The position numbers and the translations under genes were made by a program. Shown in pieces: positions 26,122 to 34,019 of a stretch of 64,000 nucleotides of DNA. How positions within the stretch are numbered: the first letter of the stretch is position 1; every line of letters begins with the position of its first letter. This DNA is from Pseudomonas syringae (GTDB taxonomy: Bacteria > Pseudomonadota > Gammaproteobacteria > Pseudomonadales > Pseudomonadaceae): positions 1 through 64,000 of the forward strand of contig NZ_WKEQ01000029.1 of the NCBI RefSeq assembly GCF_021605415.1, given 5' to 3'. The notes under the pieces were generated by a model. It did no database searches. It was not told where the DNA came from and saw nothing but the letters and a program-made list of their open reading frames with translations.

Positions 26122-26907
26122 TTAGAAGTGCACCTTCACCAGCAGGCTGGCGGTGTTCTGATGGGTATCGAGGGTGTGGCTGTTTTCGATGCCGTATTTG
26201 TTTTTCCAGTAGCTGTATTCGGCGCCGACATACAGTTGTTTCTGACGCCATCCGACGGCTTTGCCCAGGTCATATTTGATCTGTGGATTGATGTGCAGAT
26301 TGGCGTGGTAAGTGCCGCGCGAGTTCTCGTCGTTATCCACCACCCAGTCCAGGTAGCCGTCGATCAGCAGGTCGGAATTGCCCACCGGAATGCTGTAGGA
26401 CCAAGCCGGCGTGAACTGCCAGACGCCGTCGCCCGGGCGCGGGCCTTCGGTCTGGCGGCGGAAGATATTCAGGGTGACGTAATTGAAGCCTGGCACTTTG
26501 AGGTCGAAGCCGGGACCGATCAGGTAGGCCTCGCTTTCGCCTTCGCCATACTCGTAGGTCATGGCCAGCAGCACATCCTTGATCGGGCCGAATTCGATTT
26601 TCTGGTCGAAGATCTTGCCGAACGAGAAGCGCGGGGTGAATTCACCGTAGAAGGTGTGCGGACCTTTGTTGCGGTCTTCCTGGCCGTTGTAGAAGATTTT
26701 GTCGACGAACAGAAAGTTGTCGCCGTATTTCCACTTGTCGGCGTGTTCGAACGTCACCGTCTGCTGGATCGACGGGTTGATTGCGAAGTTCTTGCCATAC
26801 AGGTAGCTGAGGCTGTTGGTCTGCCACAGCAGTAAATCGCCGGCCATGGCTTGGCTCGCGACGAGCAGGCCGCCGCTCAACAGCAGGTTTGTCTGTGTCC
26901 GAATCAT
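26122..26907 (-). CDS. Tsx/OmpK-like outer-membrane channel (copy 2)
   Basis: 261 residues, same length as copy 1, with a signal peptide ending AMAG and terminal VKVHF. The two copies are clearly paralogous along the whole barrel, most divergent in the signal peptide and some loops. It lies directly after the purine permease gene. The predicted function is passive nucleoside/purine entry through the outer membrane. Ligand inferred from family and context. Confidence 0.85.
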   Translation of the reverse strand: MIRTQTNLLLSGGLLVASQAMAGDLLLWQTNSLSYLYGKNFAINPSIQQTVTFEHADKWKYGDNFLFVDKIFYNGQEDRNKGPHTFYGEFTPRFSFGKIFDQKIEFGPIKDVLLAMTYEYGEGESEAYLIGPGFDLKVPGFNYVTLNIFRRQTEGPRPGDGVWQFTPAWSYSIPVGNSDLLIDGYLDWVVDNDENSRGTYHANLHINPQIKYDLGKAVGWRQKQLYVGAEYSYWKNKYGIENSHTLDTHQNTASLLVKVHF

Positions 26908-26956
26908 CTGTTGCTCCCTCTTGTTTTTATTGTTTGAGGCGCAAAGCTGTTCTCAC

Positions 26957-27046
26957 TGTGGGAGCGGGCCTGCTCGCGAAAGCGGTGGGTCATTCAATAT
27001 TGACGGTGACTGACACGGCCTCTTCGCGAGCAAGCCCGCTCCCACA
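26957..27046. repeat. Paired REP element
   Basis: Inverted arms TGTGGGAGCGGGCCTGCTCG and complement between the permease stop and Tsx-like copy 2. Confidence 0.87.
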
Positions 27047-27063
27047 GGGGGATGGGTTTTCAG

Positions 27064-28422
27064 TTAGTGCTGGTGCGCCTGGCAGTCGTTGATGGCCGCG
27101 CGTTCTGCGCCGCCGAGAATGTTGAACAGCAGGTTCAGCAGCAATGCGCTGAGGGTCGCCATGGCGATGCCGCTGTGGGTAATCGGGCTCATCCACAACG
27201 GCAAGTGCGCGAAAAACTCCGGACGCACCACGGGAATCAGGCCCATGCCGATGCTCACCGCCACCAGCAATTGATTGCGACGGTCGCCGATGTCGGCTTC
27301 CTGCAGGATCTTGATGCCGGTCGCGGCAACCATGCCGAACATCGCAATGGCTGCACCACCGAGAACCGCTGGCGGAATCGACGCCACCAGGAACGCCGCT
27401 TTCGGCAGCAGGCTCAACACGATCAGCAGGCCGCCGGCAACGATGGTCACTGACCGGCAACGCACGCCCGTCATCTGCACCAGACCGATGTTCTGCGCGA
27501 AGGAGGAATGGGTGAAGGTGTTGAAGAACCCGGCAAAAAACGACGCGCCGGCATCGCATAGCAAGCCGCGACGCAGCATGCGCGGGCAGACTTCCTGACC
27601 GGTGATTTTGCCCAGAGCGATGAACATGCCGGTGGACTCGACAAAAATGATCACCACCACCAGGCACATCGACAGGATCGGCGCGAGTTCGAACTTCGGC
27701 ATGCCGAAATGCAGCGGGGTGACAAATTGCAGCCAGGGCGCGCTGGCCATGCCGCTCAGATCGACCATGCCAAGCAGGCCGCACAGCACGTAGCCCAGGC
27801 ACATGCCGATCAGCACGGAAATATTCACCCAGAACCCGCGCATGAAGCGGTGGATGAGCAGGATGGTGGCCAACACCAGTGCGGCGATGGCTAGATAGAC
27901 AGGTGAACCAAACTGGGCGGCATCAGCGCCTCCACCGGCCCAGTTCACGGCCACGGGGAACAGCGATAAACCGATCGAGGTGATGACCGTGCCGGTCACC
28001 AGCGGCGGGAAGAAACGCACAACCTTGGACATGAACGGCGCGATGATCATGCCGAAGAAACCGGCGGCGATGGTCGCGCCGAAGATCCCTTGCAGACCGA
28101 TGCCCGGCATCCCGGCCATGGCGACCATGCTGCCGACAGCGGCAAAACTGGCGCCCATCATCACCGGCATGCGAATGCCCATCGGGCCGATGCCCATGGA
28201 CTGCACGATCGTGGCGATGCCGGCGACCAGCAGGTCGGCGTTGATCAAAAAGGCGATTTCTTCACGACTCAGGCCAGCGGCCTGTCCGATGATCAACGGC
28301 ACCGCAATGGCGCCACCGTACATCAGCAGAACATGTTGCAAACCGACCAGAATCAGTTGCAAAAGGGGCAAACGCTGAATGGCGGGTGCGTCGGGGATGC
28401 GCGCTTTGGAGAGCTCGGACAT
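27064..28422 (-). CDS. NCS2/NAT xanthine-urate type permease
   Basis: 452-residue inner-membrane proton symporter with about 14 helices. The NAT signature is QNIGLVQMTGVRCRSVT (QNxGxxxxTG), and VPLIIGQAAGLS and VTGTVITSIGLSLFPVA are family segments. Placement between puuD and Tsx-like channel genes, with all urate-degradation enzymes nearby, makes urate or xanthine the likely substrate. The fine specificity cannot be read from sequence. Confidence 0.9.
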   Translation of the reverse strand: MSELSKARIPDAPAIQRLPLLQLILVGLQHVLLMYGGAIAVPLIIGQAAGLSREEIAFLINADLLVAGIATIVQSMGIGPMGIRMPVMMGASFAAVGSMVAMAGMPGIGLQGIFGATIAAGFFGMIIAPFMSKVVRFFPPLVTGTVITSIGLSLFPVAVNWAGGGADAAQFGSPVYLAIAALVLATILLIHRFMRGFWVNISVLIGMCLGYVLCGLLGMVDLSGMASAPWLQFVTPLHFGMPKFELAPILSMCLVVVIIFVESTGMFIALGKITGQEVCPRMLRRGLLCDAGASFFAGFFNTFTHSSFAQNIGLVQMTGVRCRSVTIVAGGLLIVLSLLPKAAFLVASIPPAVLGGAAIAMFGMVAATGIKILQEADIGDRRNQLLVAVSIGMGLIPVVRPEFFAHLPLWMSPITHSGIAMATLSALLLNLLFNILGGAERAAINDCQAHQH

Positions 28423-28512
28423 GCAACACCTCGGATCTTTTTTATTCTTGTGATTAACAGCTGCCGGGTTGCTGGCAGCTGTTTCTTTGCATCAGGTAAA
28501 CCGCGTCGCGGC

Positions 28513-28580
28513 CAATCGCTGGCAAGCCAGCTCCCACACAGGCAGTGCAAAACCCTGTGGGAGCTGGCTTGCCAGCGATG
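28513..28580. repeat. Paired REP element
   Basis: Inverted arms CAATCGCTGGCAAGCCAGCT and GAGCTGGCTTGCCAGCGATG around a short spacer, between puuD and the permease gene. Confidence 0.87.
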
Positions 28581-28590
28581 TTTTTAACGA

Positions 28591-29895
28591 TTAATTGGTC
28601 TGGGCTCCCTGCACAATCCAGGCACCGATCAGGTCACGTTCCTGCTGGGTCATCTGTGTGATGTTGCCCAGTGGCATGATCTGCGAAGTGACCGCTTGTG
28701 CCTGAATCCGCGCCGCGTTCTGGCGGATCTGCTCAGGGGTGTCGAACATCACACCGCCCGGTGCAGCGCTGAACAACGGACTGGTCGGTTTGGCCGAATG
28801 GCAGACCGCGCAGCGTTCCTGAATGACCGAGTGCACTTTGTCGAAACCGGGGCCGGCGTTGGACGCCTGGGCCGGCGCCTCGGCAGGTGCGGCAGGTTGT
28901 GCGGCTTCAGCGGGTTTCTTGTCGCCACCCAGTGCCGTTTCCGGCAGTGGCTGGTACTCGATTTTTGCTGGCGCCTTGGCCACTTCAGGTGCCATCGACA
29001 TCGGCGTCGGGCCGGTCACGTAAGCCAGGCTGATCATCCCGACCGCTGCAACAGGCAGTGTCCAGGCGAACTTGTGGCTGTCATGACGGGTGTTGAAGTA
29101 GTGACGCACCAACACCGCCAGCACCGCGATCCCGGCCAGGATCAGCCAGTTGTATTGGCTGCCGTAAGTGCTCGGGAAGTGGTTACTGATCATGATGAAC
29201 AGCACCGGCAAGGTGAAGTAGTTGTTGTGACGCGAACGCAGCAGGCCTTTGGCCGGCAGGGCCGGATCGGGCGTGCGGTTCTCGGCAATCGCCGCAACCA
29301 GTGCACGTTGCGCCGGCATGATGATGCGGAACACGTTACCGACCATGATGGTGCCGATGACTGCACCGACGTGCAGGTAAGCACCACGGCCGCTGAACAC
29401 TTTGCTGAAGCCATACGCCGCGGCAATGATCAGCACGAACAGGATGCCGCCGAGCAGGGCAGGGCGTTTGCCCAGCGCCGAGTCGCACAGGAAGGAATAG
29501 ATGAACCAGCCGATGAACAGCGAGCCGATACCGATGGCCACGCCTTCAGGACCGCTCAACGAGCTGCCCGGCGCCAGCAGATACAGCGTCGGATTGGAGT
29601 AGAACACCACGCACAGCAGCGCAACGCCCGACATCCAGGTGAAGTAGGCTTCCCACTTGAACCAGTGCAGGTTGTCCGGCATCGATGGCGGGGCCAGTTT
29701 GTATTTTTCCAGATGGTAAATACCGCCGCCGTGGATCGCCCACAGGTCACCGGCCAGGCCGGTTTTCGGGTTGATGCGGTTGAGGTTGTTCTCCAGCCAG
29801 ACGAAATAGAACGACGCGCCGATCCAGGCCACGCCAGTAATCATGTGAACCCAGCGCACGCTCAGGTTCAGCCATTCCAACAGATGTGCTTCCAC
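28591..29895 (-). CDS. puuD: Membrane-bound urate hydroxylase PuuD
   Basis: 434 residues. The N-terminal ~310 residues form an integral membrane domain (WLNLSVRWVHMITGVAWIGASFYFVW... with conserved His). After an Ala/Pro-rich linker (about 320-345) comes a C-terminal cytochrome c domain with heme motif CAVCH (about 363) and methionine ligand in IMPLGN. This replaces soluble uricase: it oxidises urate to 5-hydroxyisourate and passes electrons to the respiratory chain. No other uricase gene is present in the cluster. Confidence 0.94.
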   Translation of the reverse strand: MEAHLLEWLNLSVRWVHMITGVAWIGASFYFVWLENNLNRINPKTGLAGDLWAIHGGGIYHLEKYKLAPPSMPDNLHWFKWEAYFTWMSGVALLCVVFYSNPTLYLLAPGSSLSGPEGVAIGIGSLFIGWFIYSFLCDSALGKRPALLGGILFVLIIAAAYGFSKVFSGRGAYLHVGAVIGTIMVGNVFRIIMPAQRALVAAIAENRTPDPALPAKGLLRSRHNNYFTLPVLFIMISNHFPSTYGSQYNWLILAGIAVLAVLVRHYFNTRHDSHKFAWTLPVAAVGMISLAYVTGPTPMSMAPEVAKAPAKIEYQPLPETALGGDKKPAEAAQPAAPAEAPAQASNAGPGFDKVHSVIQERCAVCHSAKPTSPLFSAAPGGVMFDTPEQIRQNAARIQAQAVTSQIMPLGNITQMTQQERDLIGAWIVQGAQTN

Positions 29896-29945
29896 AGTCT
29901 TTACCTCTCGCCTGTCACTCTGTGATCGAGTGATCAGACCTTCTC

Positions 29946-30449
29946 TTATTGGTGGGGGGCGAGGATCAGACGCTCATCCTCTTTGAAAAAATGCTCATCG
30001 CAGTTATTGCCTGTGCCACTGCGATCAACCACCAGGAAGTCATCCCGCTTTTCGATCGTCAGCACCGGATGGTGCCAAACGCCGCGATGGTAATTAATGC
30101 CCTGCCTGCCGTTGGTGACGAAGGCGCGGACCAAGCCTGATACAGGTTCATCGCCAACCGGCGCGACCACGATCAGAAAGGGGTTGCCGAGCAGCGGAAT
30201 GAAGGCCTGGCTGCCCAGCGGATGGCGTTCCAGCATGCTGACGGTCAGCGGCATGTCCTGCGCGTCGGCGCGGAAAATGCTGATGATCGCGTTGTCCTCA
30301 GGCTGGGCGGTTTCGACCGTCGCCAGTTTGTGGAAGCGCATGGTCGAACCGTTGTTGATCATGAAGTGATCGCTGCCGTCGGTTTCGATGACATCACCGA
30401 AAGGGGCGAAGGCTTCTTTTGTCAGCGGTTCAATCGTCAATGTGCGCAT
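29946..30449 (-). CDS. allA: Ureidoglycolate lyase AllA
   Basis: 167 residues, cupin fold, with EAFAPFGDVIETDG, NIYH-like RGVWHHPVL and NCDEHFF motifs of the AllA family. It splits ureidoglycolate into glyoxylate and urea, the last step of the route here. The ATG at 30449 (MRTLTIEPLTKEAFAPF) is the family start. Confidence 0.93.
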   Translation of the reverse strand: MRTLTIEPLTKEAFAPFGDVIETDGSDHFMINNGSTMRFHKLATVETAQPEDNAIISIFRADAQDMPLTVSMLERHPLGSQAFIPLLGNPFLIVVAPVGDEPVSGLVRAFVTNGRQGINYHRGVWHHPVLTIEKRDDFLVVDRSGTGNNCDEHFFKEDERLILAPHQ

Positions 30450-30490
30450 GCTGTTCTTCTTATCCGAATTCTGTGTTGTTAGAACTATCG

Positions 30491-30565
30491 CCATCGCGGG
30501 CAAGCCCGCTCCCACAGTGGACTGTGGCGTTCACAAAACCTGTGGGAGCTGGCTTGCCAGCGATT
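30491..30565. repeat. Mixed paired REP element
   Basis: One arm is of the CGCGGGCAAGCCCGCTCCCA type and the other of the GGAGCTGGCTTGCCAGCGAT type, so two REP subtypes are joined between alc and allA. Confidence 0.8.
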
Positions 30566-30575
30566 GGGTTCAACC

Positions 30576-31571
30576 TTATTTAGCGACCTTGCCCAAAACG
30601 CGCAGGCGGCTTACACCACCATCCGGGAACACGTTCAGACGGATATGAGTGATCGGGCCGAGTGCCTTGATCTGCTCGACGAAGGTGTGTTCGGCGTGCA
30701 TTTCCAGTTTCTGGCTTGGCAGCAGTTCGCGCCAGAACAGCGACTGGGTTTCGATCTGGCTGTCGGTGCCGCCCTTGACGAACGCGCCCTGGATCGAGCA
30801 AGTGTCCGGGTAGTTACCCTTGAAGTGCAGGGTGTCGACGACGATTTTTTCGATCTCGCCCGGGTGGCCCAGCGCGACGATGACCCAGTCATTGCCCGGG
30901 GTACGGCGACGTGCGGTTTCCCAGCCGTCGCCCATGTTGATGCCACGGCCCGGGTTGAGGATGTTGCTCATGCGACCGAAGTGTTCGTCGGAGCAGGCGA
31001 GGGCGCGGCCACCGTTCAGGGCTGCTGCCAGGTCGACTTGCTCGTTGTCGCCGACAGCCGACCAGTCGCGATGCGGAACGCCGTATACGCGCAGACGGGC
31101 AACACCGCCGTCCGGGTAGATGTTGAAACGCAGGTGACTGAACGCTTTGTCGTTGCTGATTTCGTGGTAGTGATGGCTGTTGCCCTGCAACTCGACGGCC
31201 GACAGCACTTCAGTCCACTGGGTGTTGTCGTCCGGCTCGCCCGACGCCAGGAAGCACGCTTCCAGAGAGGCGGATGGCGGGAAGTTGCCGGTGAAGAATG
31301 AAGTGTCGATGTCCACGCCTTTGATCGAACCCGGTACGCCCAGACGGATGACCGCGCTGTCGTAGCCTTCGAAGCGTTTGCGGCGGGACTCCCAGCCGTC
31401 CATCCACTTGCCGTTGTCATCGAACACGCCCTCCTTCCATACAGCCGGAGTCGGTTGGAACAGACGGTTGGCGTCTGCGAACCAGTCATCGGTGACCGAG
31501 ATGATTTTGGTGCCCAGACGGGCATCGGCCAGGTTGACGAATTTTTCGAAAGGTACGGCGTAAGCTTTCAT
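30576..31571 (-). CDS. alc: Allantoicase
   Basis: 331 residues with two allantoicase repeats: DDWFADANRLFQP, GWESRRKRFEGYDSAVIRLG and again GDGWETARRRTPGNDWVIVALG. It hydrolyses allantoate to ureidoglycolate and urea. Order in the minus-strand cluster is puuE, uraD, alc, allA, puuD. Confidence 0.96.
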   Translation of the reverse strand: MKAYAVPFEKFVNLADARLGTKIISVTDDWFADANRLFQPTPAVWKEGVFDDNGKWMDGWESRRKRFEGYDSAVIRLGVPGSIKGVDIDTSFFTGNFPPSASLEACFLASGEPDDNTQWTEVLSAVELQGNSHHYHEISNDKAFSHLRFNIYPDGGVARLRVYGVPHRDWSAVGDNEQVDLAAALNGGRALACSDEHFGRMSNILNPGRGINMGDGWETARRRTPGNDWVIVALGHPGEIEKIVVDTLHFKGNYPDTCSIQGAFVKGGTDSQIETQSLFWRELLPSQKLEMHAEHTFVEQIKALGPITHIRLNVFPDGGVSRLRVLGKVAK

Positions 31572-31658
31572 TCTTCTTGTCTGCCTTTAAATAAGTGGCT
31601 GGGGATGCTTGCCAGGCCCTGGGCGCTCTCCGCGTCTGATGCGCTCGGGCGAGGTTTG

Positions 31659-32174
31659 CTAAAGGGTCAGTAAACGGAACAGGGCAATCTTGTTGATCTC
31701 CGCCAGCGCGCACTTGAACTCGGTTTCTTGCGAATTGTTGATGCGCGTTTCGAACGCCGCGAGGATCTGATGCCGGTTGCTGCCTTTTACCGCCATGATG
31801 AAGGGAAACTTGAACTTGGCCTTGTAGGCGTCGTTCAGCTCGGTGAAGCGCTGGAACTCTTCGGCCGTGCATTGGTGAATACCGGCGCCAGCCTGTTCAT
31901 TGGTGCTGGCTTCGGTCAGTTGGCCCTGGACGGCAGCTTTGCCGGCCAGGTCCGGGTGAGCGTTGATCAGTGCCAGTTGGCTGGCGTGATCGGCGCTCAA
32001 CAGGATGTCGCTCATGCGCTGGTGCAGGGTTTCGATCTCGTCGATCGAAGCGTCTGCGCCCAGGTCGTAGGCCTTCTCGGCCACCCATGGCGAATGCTCG
32101 TAAATATCGGCGAAGGCTTTGACGAAGGCGTCGCGGCTCAGGGTCGACGGTTTCAGCGTTTGAAAGGTGCTCAT
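31659..32174 (-). CDS. uraD: OHCU decarboxylase UraD
   Basis: 171 residues, helical OHCU decarboxylase family, with the catalytic region HPDLAGKAA and KFKFPFIMAVKG. It converts OHCU to S-allantoin. The ATG at 32174 overlaps the puuE stop (ATGA), so the two are translationally coupled. The longer open frame upstream is not used. Confidence 0.94.
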   Translation of the reverse strand: MSTFQTLKPSTLSRDAFVKAFADIYEHSPWVAEKAYDLGADASIDEIETLHQRMSDILLSADHASQLALINAHPDLAGKAAVQGQLTEASTNEQAGAGIHQCTAEEFQRFTELNDAYKAKFKFPFIMAVKGSNRHQILAAFETRINNSQETEFKCALAEINKIALFRLLTL

Positions 32175-33097
32175 TTGGCGGCCTCTGGGTACGGGTGGGT
32201 TTCTTGCCAGTGGCGCGCGATGTCGACGCGACGGCTGAACCACACCTGTTCATGACTTTTGGCGTATTCGATGAAGCGCTTGAGCGAAGCGATGCGACCC
32301 GGGCGGCCGATCAGGCGGCAGTGCAGACCAATCGACAGCATCTTCGGCGCTTCGGCACCTTCGGCGTAGAGCACGTCGAAGGCGTCTTTGAGGTATTCGA
32401 AGAAATCGTCACCCTTGTTGAAACCCTGCACCTGAGTGAAGCGCATGTCGTTGGTGTCCAGGGTGTACGGGATCACCAGGTGCGGCTTGCCGGTCGGGTT
32501 GTTCGGTTCCCAGTAGGGCAGGTCGTCGTCGTAGGTGTCGCAGTCATAGAGAAAACCGCCTTCTTCCATCACCAGTTTACGGGTGAACGGGCCGGTGCGG
32601 CCGGTGTACCAGCCCAGCGGACGTTCGCCGGTGATTTCGGTGAGGATACGGATCGCTTCGAGCATGTGCTCGCGTTCCTGGGCTTCATCCATGTACTGGT
32701 AGTCGATCCAGCGGTAACCGTGGCTGCAGATCTCGTGACCGGCGGCGACCATTTCACGGATCACGTCCGGATGACGCTGGGCGGCCATGGCCACGGCGAA
32801 GATCGTCAGCGGAATGTCGAATTCCTTGAACAGTTTCAGAATCCGCCACACGCCGGCACGGCTGCCATACTCGTAAAGGGATTCCATGCTCATGTTGCGC
32901 GCGCCTTGCAGAGGCTGGGCCGCGACCATCTCCGAAAGGAAGGCTTCCGATTCCTTGTCGCCGTGCAGAATGTTGCGCTCGCCGCCTTCTTCGTAATTGA
33001 GTACGAACGACAGGGCGATCCGCGCATTGCCCGGCCAGTGTGGGTGAGGAGGGTTACTGCCGTAACCGATCAGGTCGCGTGGGTAGTCAGCACTCAC
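32171..33097 (-). CDS. puuE: Allantoinase PuuE
   Basis: 308 residues of the polysaccharide-deacetylase-fold allantoinase family (metal-independent type), with YPRDLIGYGSNPPHPHWPG at the N-terminus, SHGYRWIDYQ and GWYTGRTGPFTRKL. It opens allantoin to allantoate. First gene of the minus-strand urate operon, divergent from uraH. Confidence 0.95.
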   Translation of the reverse strand: MSADYPRDLIGYGSNPPHPHWPGNARIALSFVLNYEEGGERNILHGDKESEAFLSEMVAAQPLQGARNMSMESLYEYGSRAGVWRILKLFKEFDIPLTIFAVAMAAQRHPDVIREMVAAGHEICSHGYRWIDYQYMDEAQEREHMLEAIRILTEITGERPLGWYTGRTGPFTRKLVMEEGGFLYDCDTYDDDLPYWEPNNPTGKPHLVIPYTLDTNDMRFTQVQGFNKGDDFFEYLKDAFDVLYAEGAEAPKMLSIGLHCRLIGRPGRIASLKRFIEYAKSHEQVWFSRRVDIARHWQETHPYPEAAK

Positions 33098-33522
33098 TGC
33101 AGTCTTCCTTCTTATTCATGACGACGTGTTCAAGGTCAGGTGTAGGTGACGTCTGGCGTCACAGTGATGGGCTGATTGTATACAACTTTATAATCAATTT
33201 GTAAGCCTGAATTTTTGCATTTTTCACCGGCTGTCATCTTTTCCGTTCACTGGCGTGAGCCTGCAAGAAACCTGCCTGACCAGTCAGCTAATGGTTCAAG
33301 GGTGCAATCGGTGCAAGGTTTGGAGGTAGATCGCGGCGAAATCCCCGAATGGCGGGGGTGACGTTAAAAATGTCGTTTTTATTGTGTACAATTTTTTTGA
33401 AAAGTGTCTTAATCAGTCGCTCGCCGCAGCGTTTCGTGCTCCGAATCGGTGCGGTCTCCTTTTCAACTGACTTCGGGAGGCGCGAAGTCTGACTGCTCCA
33501 CGCAGGCAGGCGCGCAGAATCA
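33098..33522. promoter_or_regulatory. puuE / uraH divergent promoter region with palindromic operators
   Basis: A 425-bp AT-rich gap without a gene. A perfect palindrome TTGTATACAA lies at 33176-33185, 79 nt before puuE and next to the AT-rich TTATAA segment likely to be its -10. A second copy, TTGTGTACAA, is at 33382-33391 on the uraH side. Both fit the short palindromes bound by GntR-type regulators. The regulator gene itself is not in the window. Confidence 0.6.
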
Positions 33523-33876
33523 ATGGGACGTTTGACTACACACGTTTTGGACGCTGCACACGGTTGCCCGGGCAGTTCGATCAAGGTCGAGCTGTACCGC
33601 GTTGAAGGTTCGCACCTGGAATTGGTCGCCAGTGCGACAACCAACAGCGATGGCCGGGTCGATACGCCGCTGCTGCAAGGCGATGACTACCGTACCGGGG
33701 TTTATCAGGTTCAGTTTCACGCGGGCGATTACTACCGCGCCCGTGGCGTTCAGTTGCCGGAGCCGGCGTTTCTGGATGTGGTGGTGCTGCGGTTCGGCAT
33801 TTCTGCAGAGCAGGATCACTACCACGTGCCATTGCTGATTTCGCCTTACAGCTATTCCACGTATCGGGGCAGCTGA
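33523..33876 (+). CDS. uraH: 5-hydroxyisourate hydrolase UraH
   Basis: 117 residues, transthyretin-like fold, with LTTHVLDAAHGCPGS at the N-terminus, HYHVPLLISPYSYSTYRGS at the C-terminus and the catalytic YRGS end. It hydrolyses 5-hydroxyisourate to OHCU, the step between PuuD and UraD. No signal peptide, so cytoplasmic. Confidence 0.96.
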   Translation: MGRLTTHVLDAAHGCPGSSIKVELYRVEGSHLELVASATTNSDGRVDTPLLQGDDYRTGVYQVQFHAGDYYRARGVQLPEPAFLDVVVLRFGISAEQDHYHVPLLISPYSYSTYRGS

Positions 33877-33935
33877 TCCCCCAAGCAGCTGCCTCACCCT
33901 GGAAGCGACTGCGCATATAGCTTCTTTGGTCTTTC

Positions 33936-33961
33936 GCCCGCTCACACTGCGGGCTTTTTTT
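33936..33961 (+). terminator. Intrinsic terminator after uraH
   Basis: Stem GCCCGC / GCGGGC, loop TCACACT, followed by seven T. Confidence 0.87.
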
Positions 33962-34019
33962 CGTCTGTCGACCGCGAAGCATCAAGGCCCAAACCGATAC
34001 GATCCGGGCCCTGAAACAA

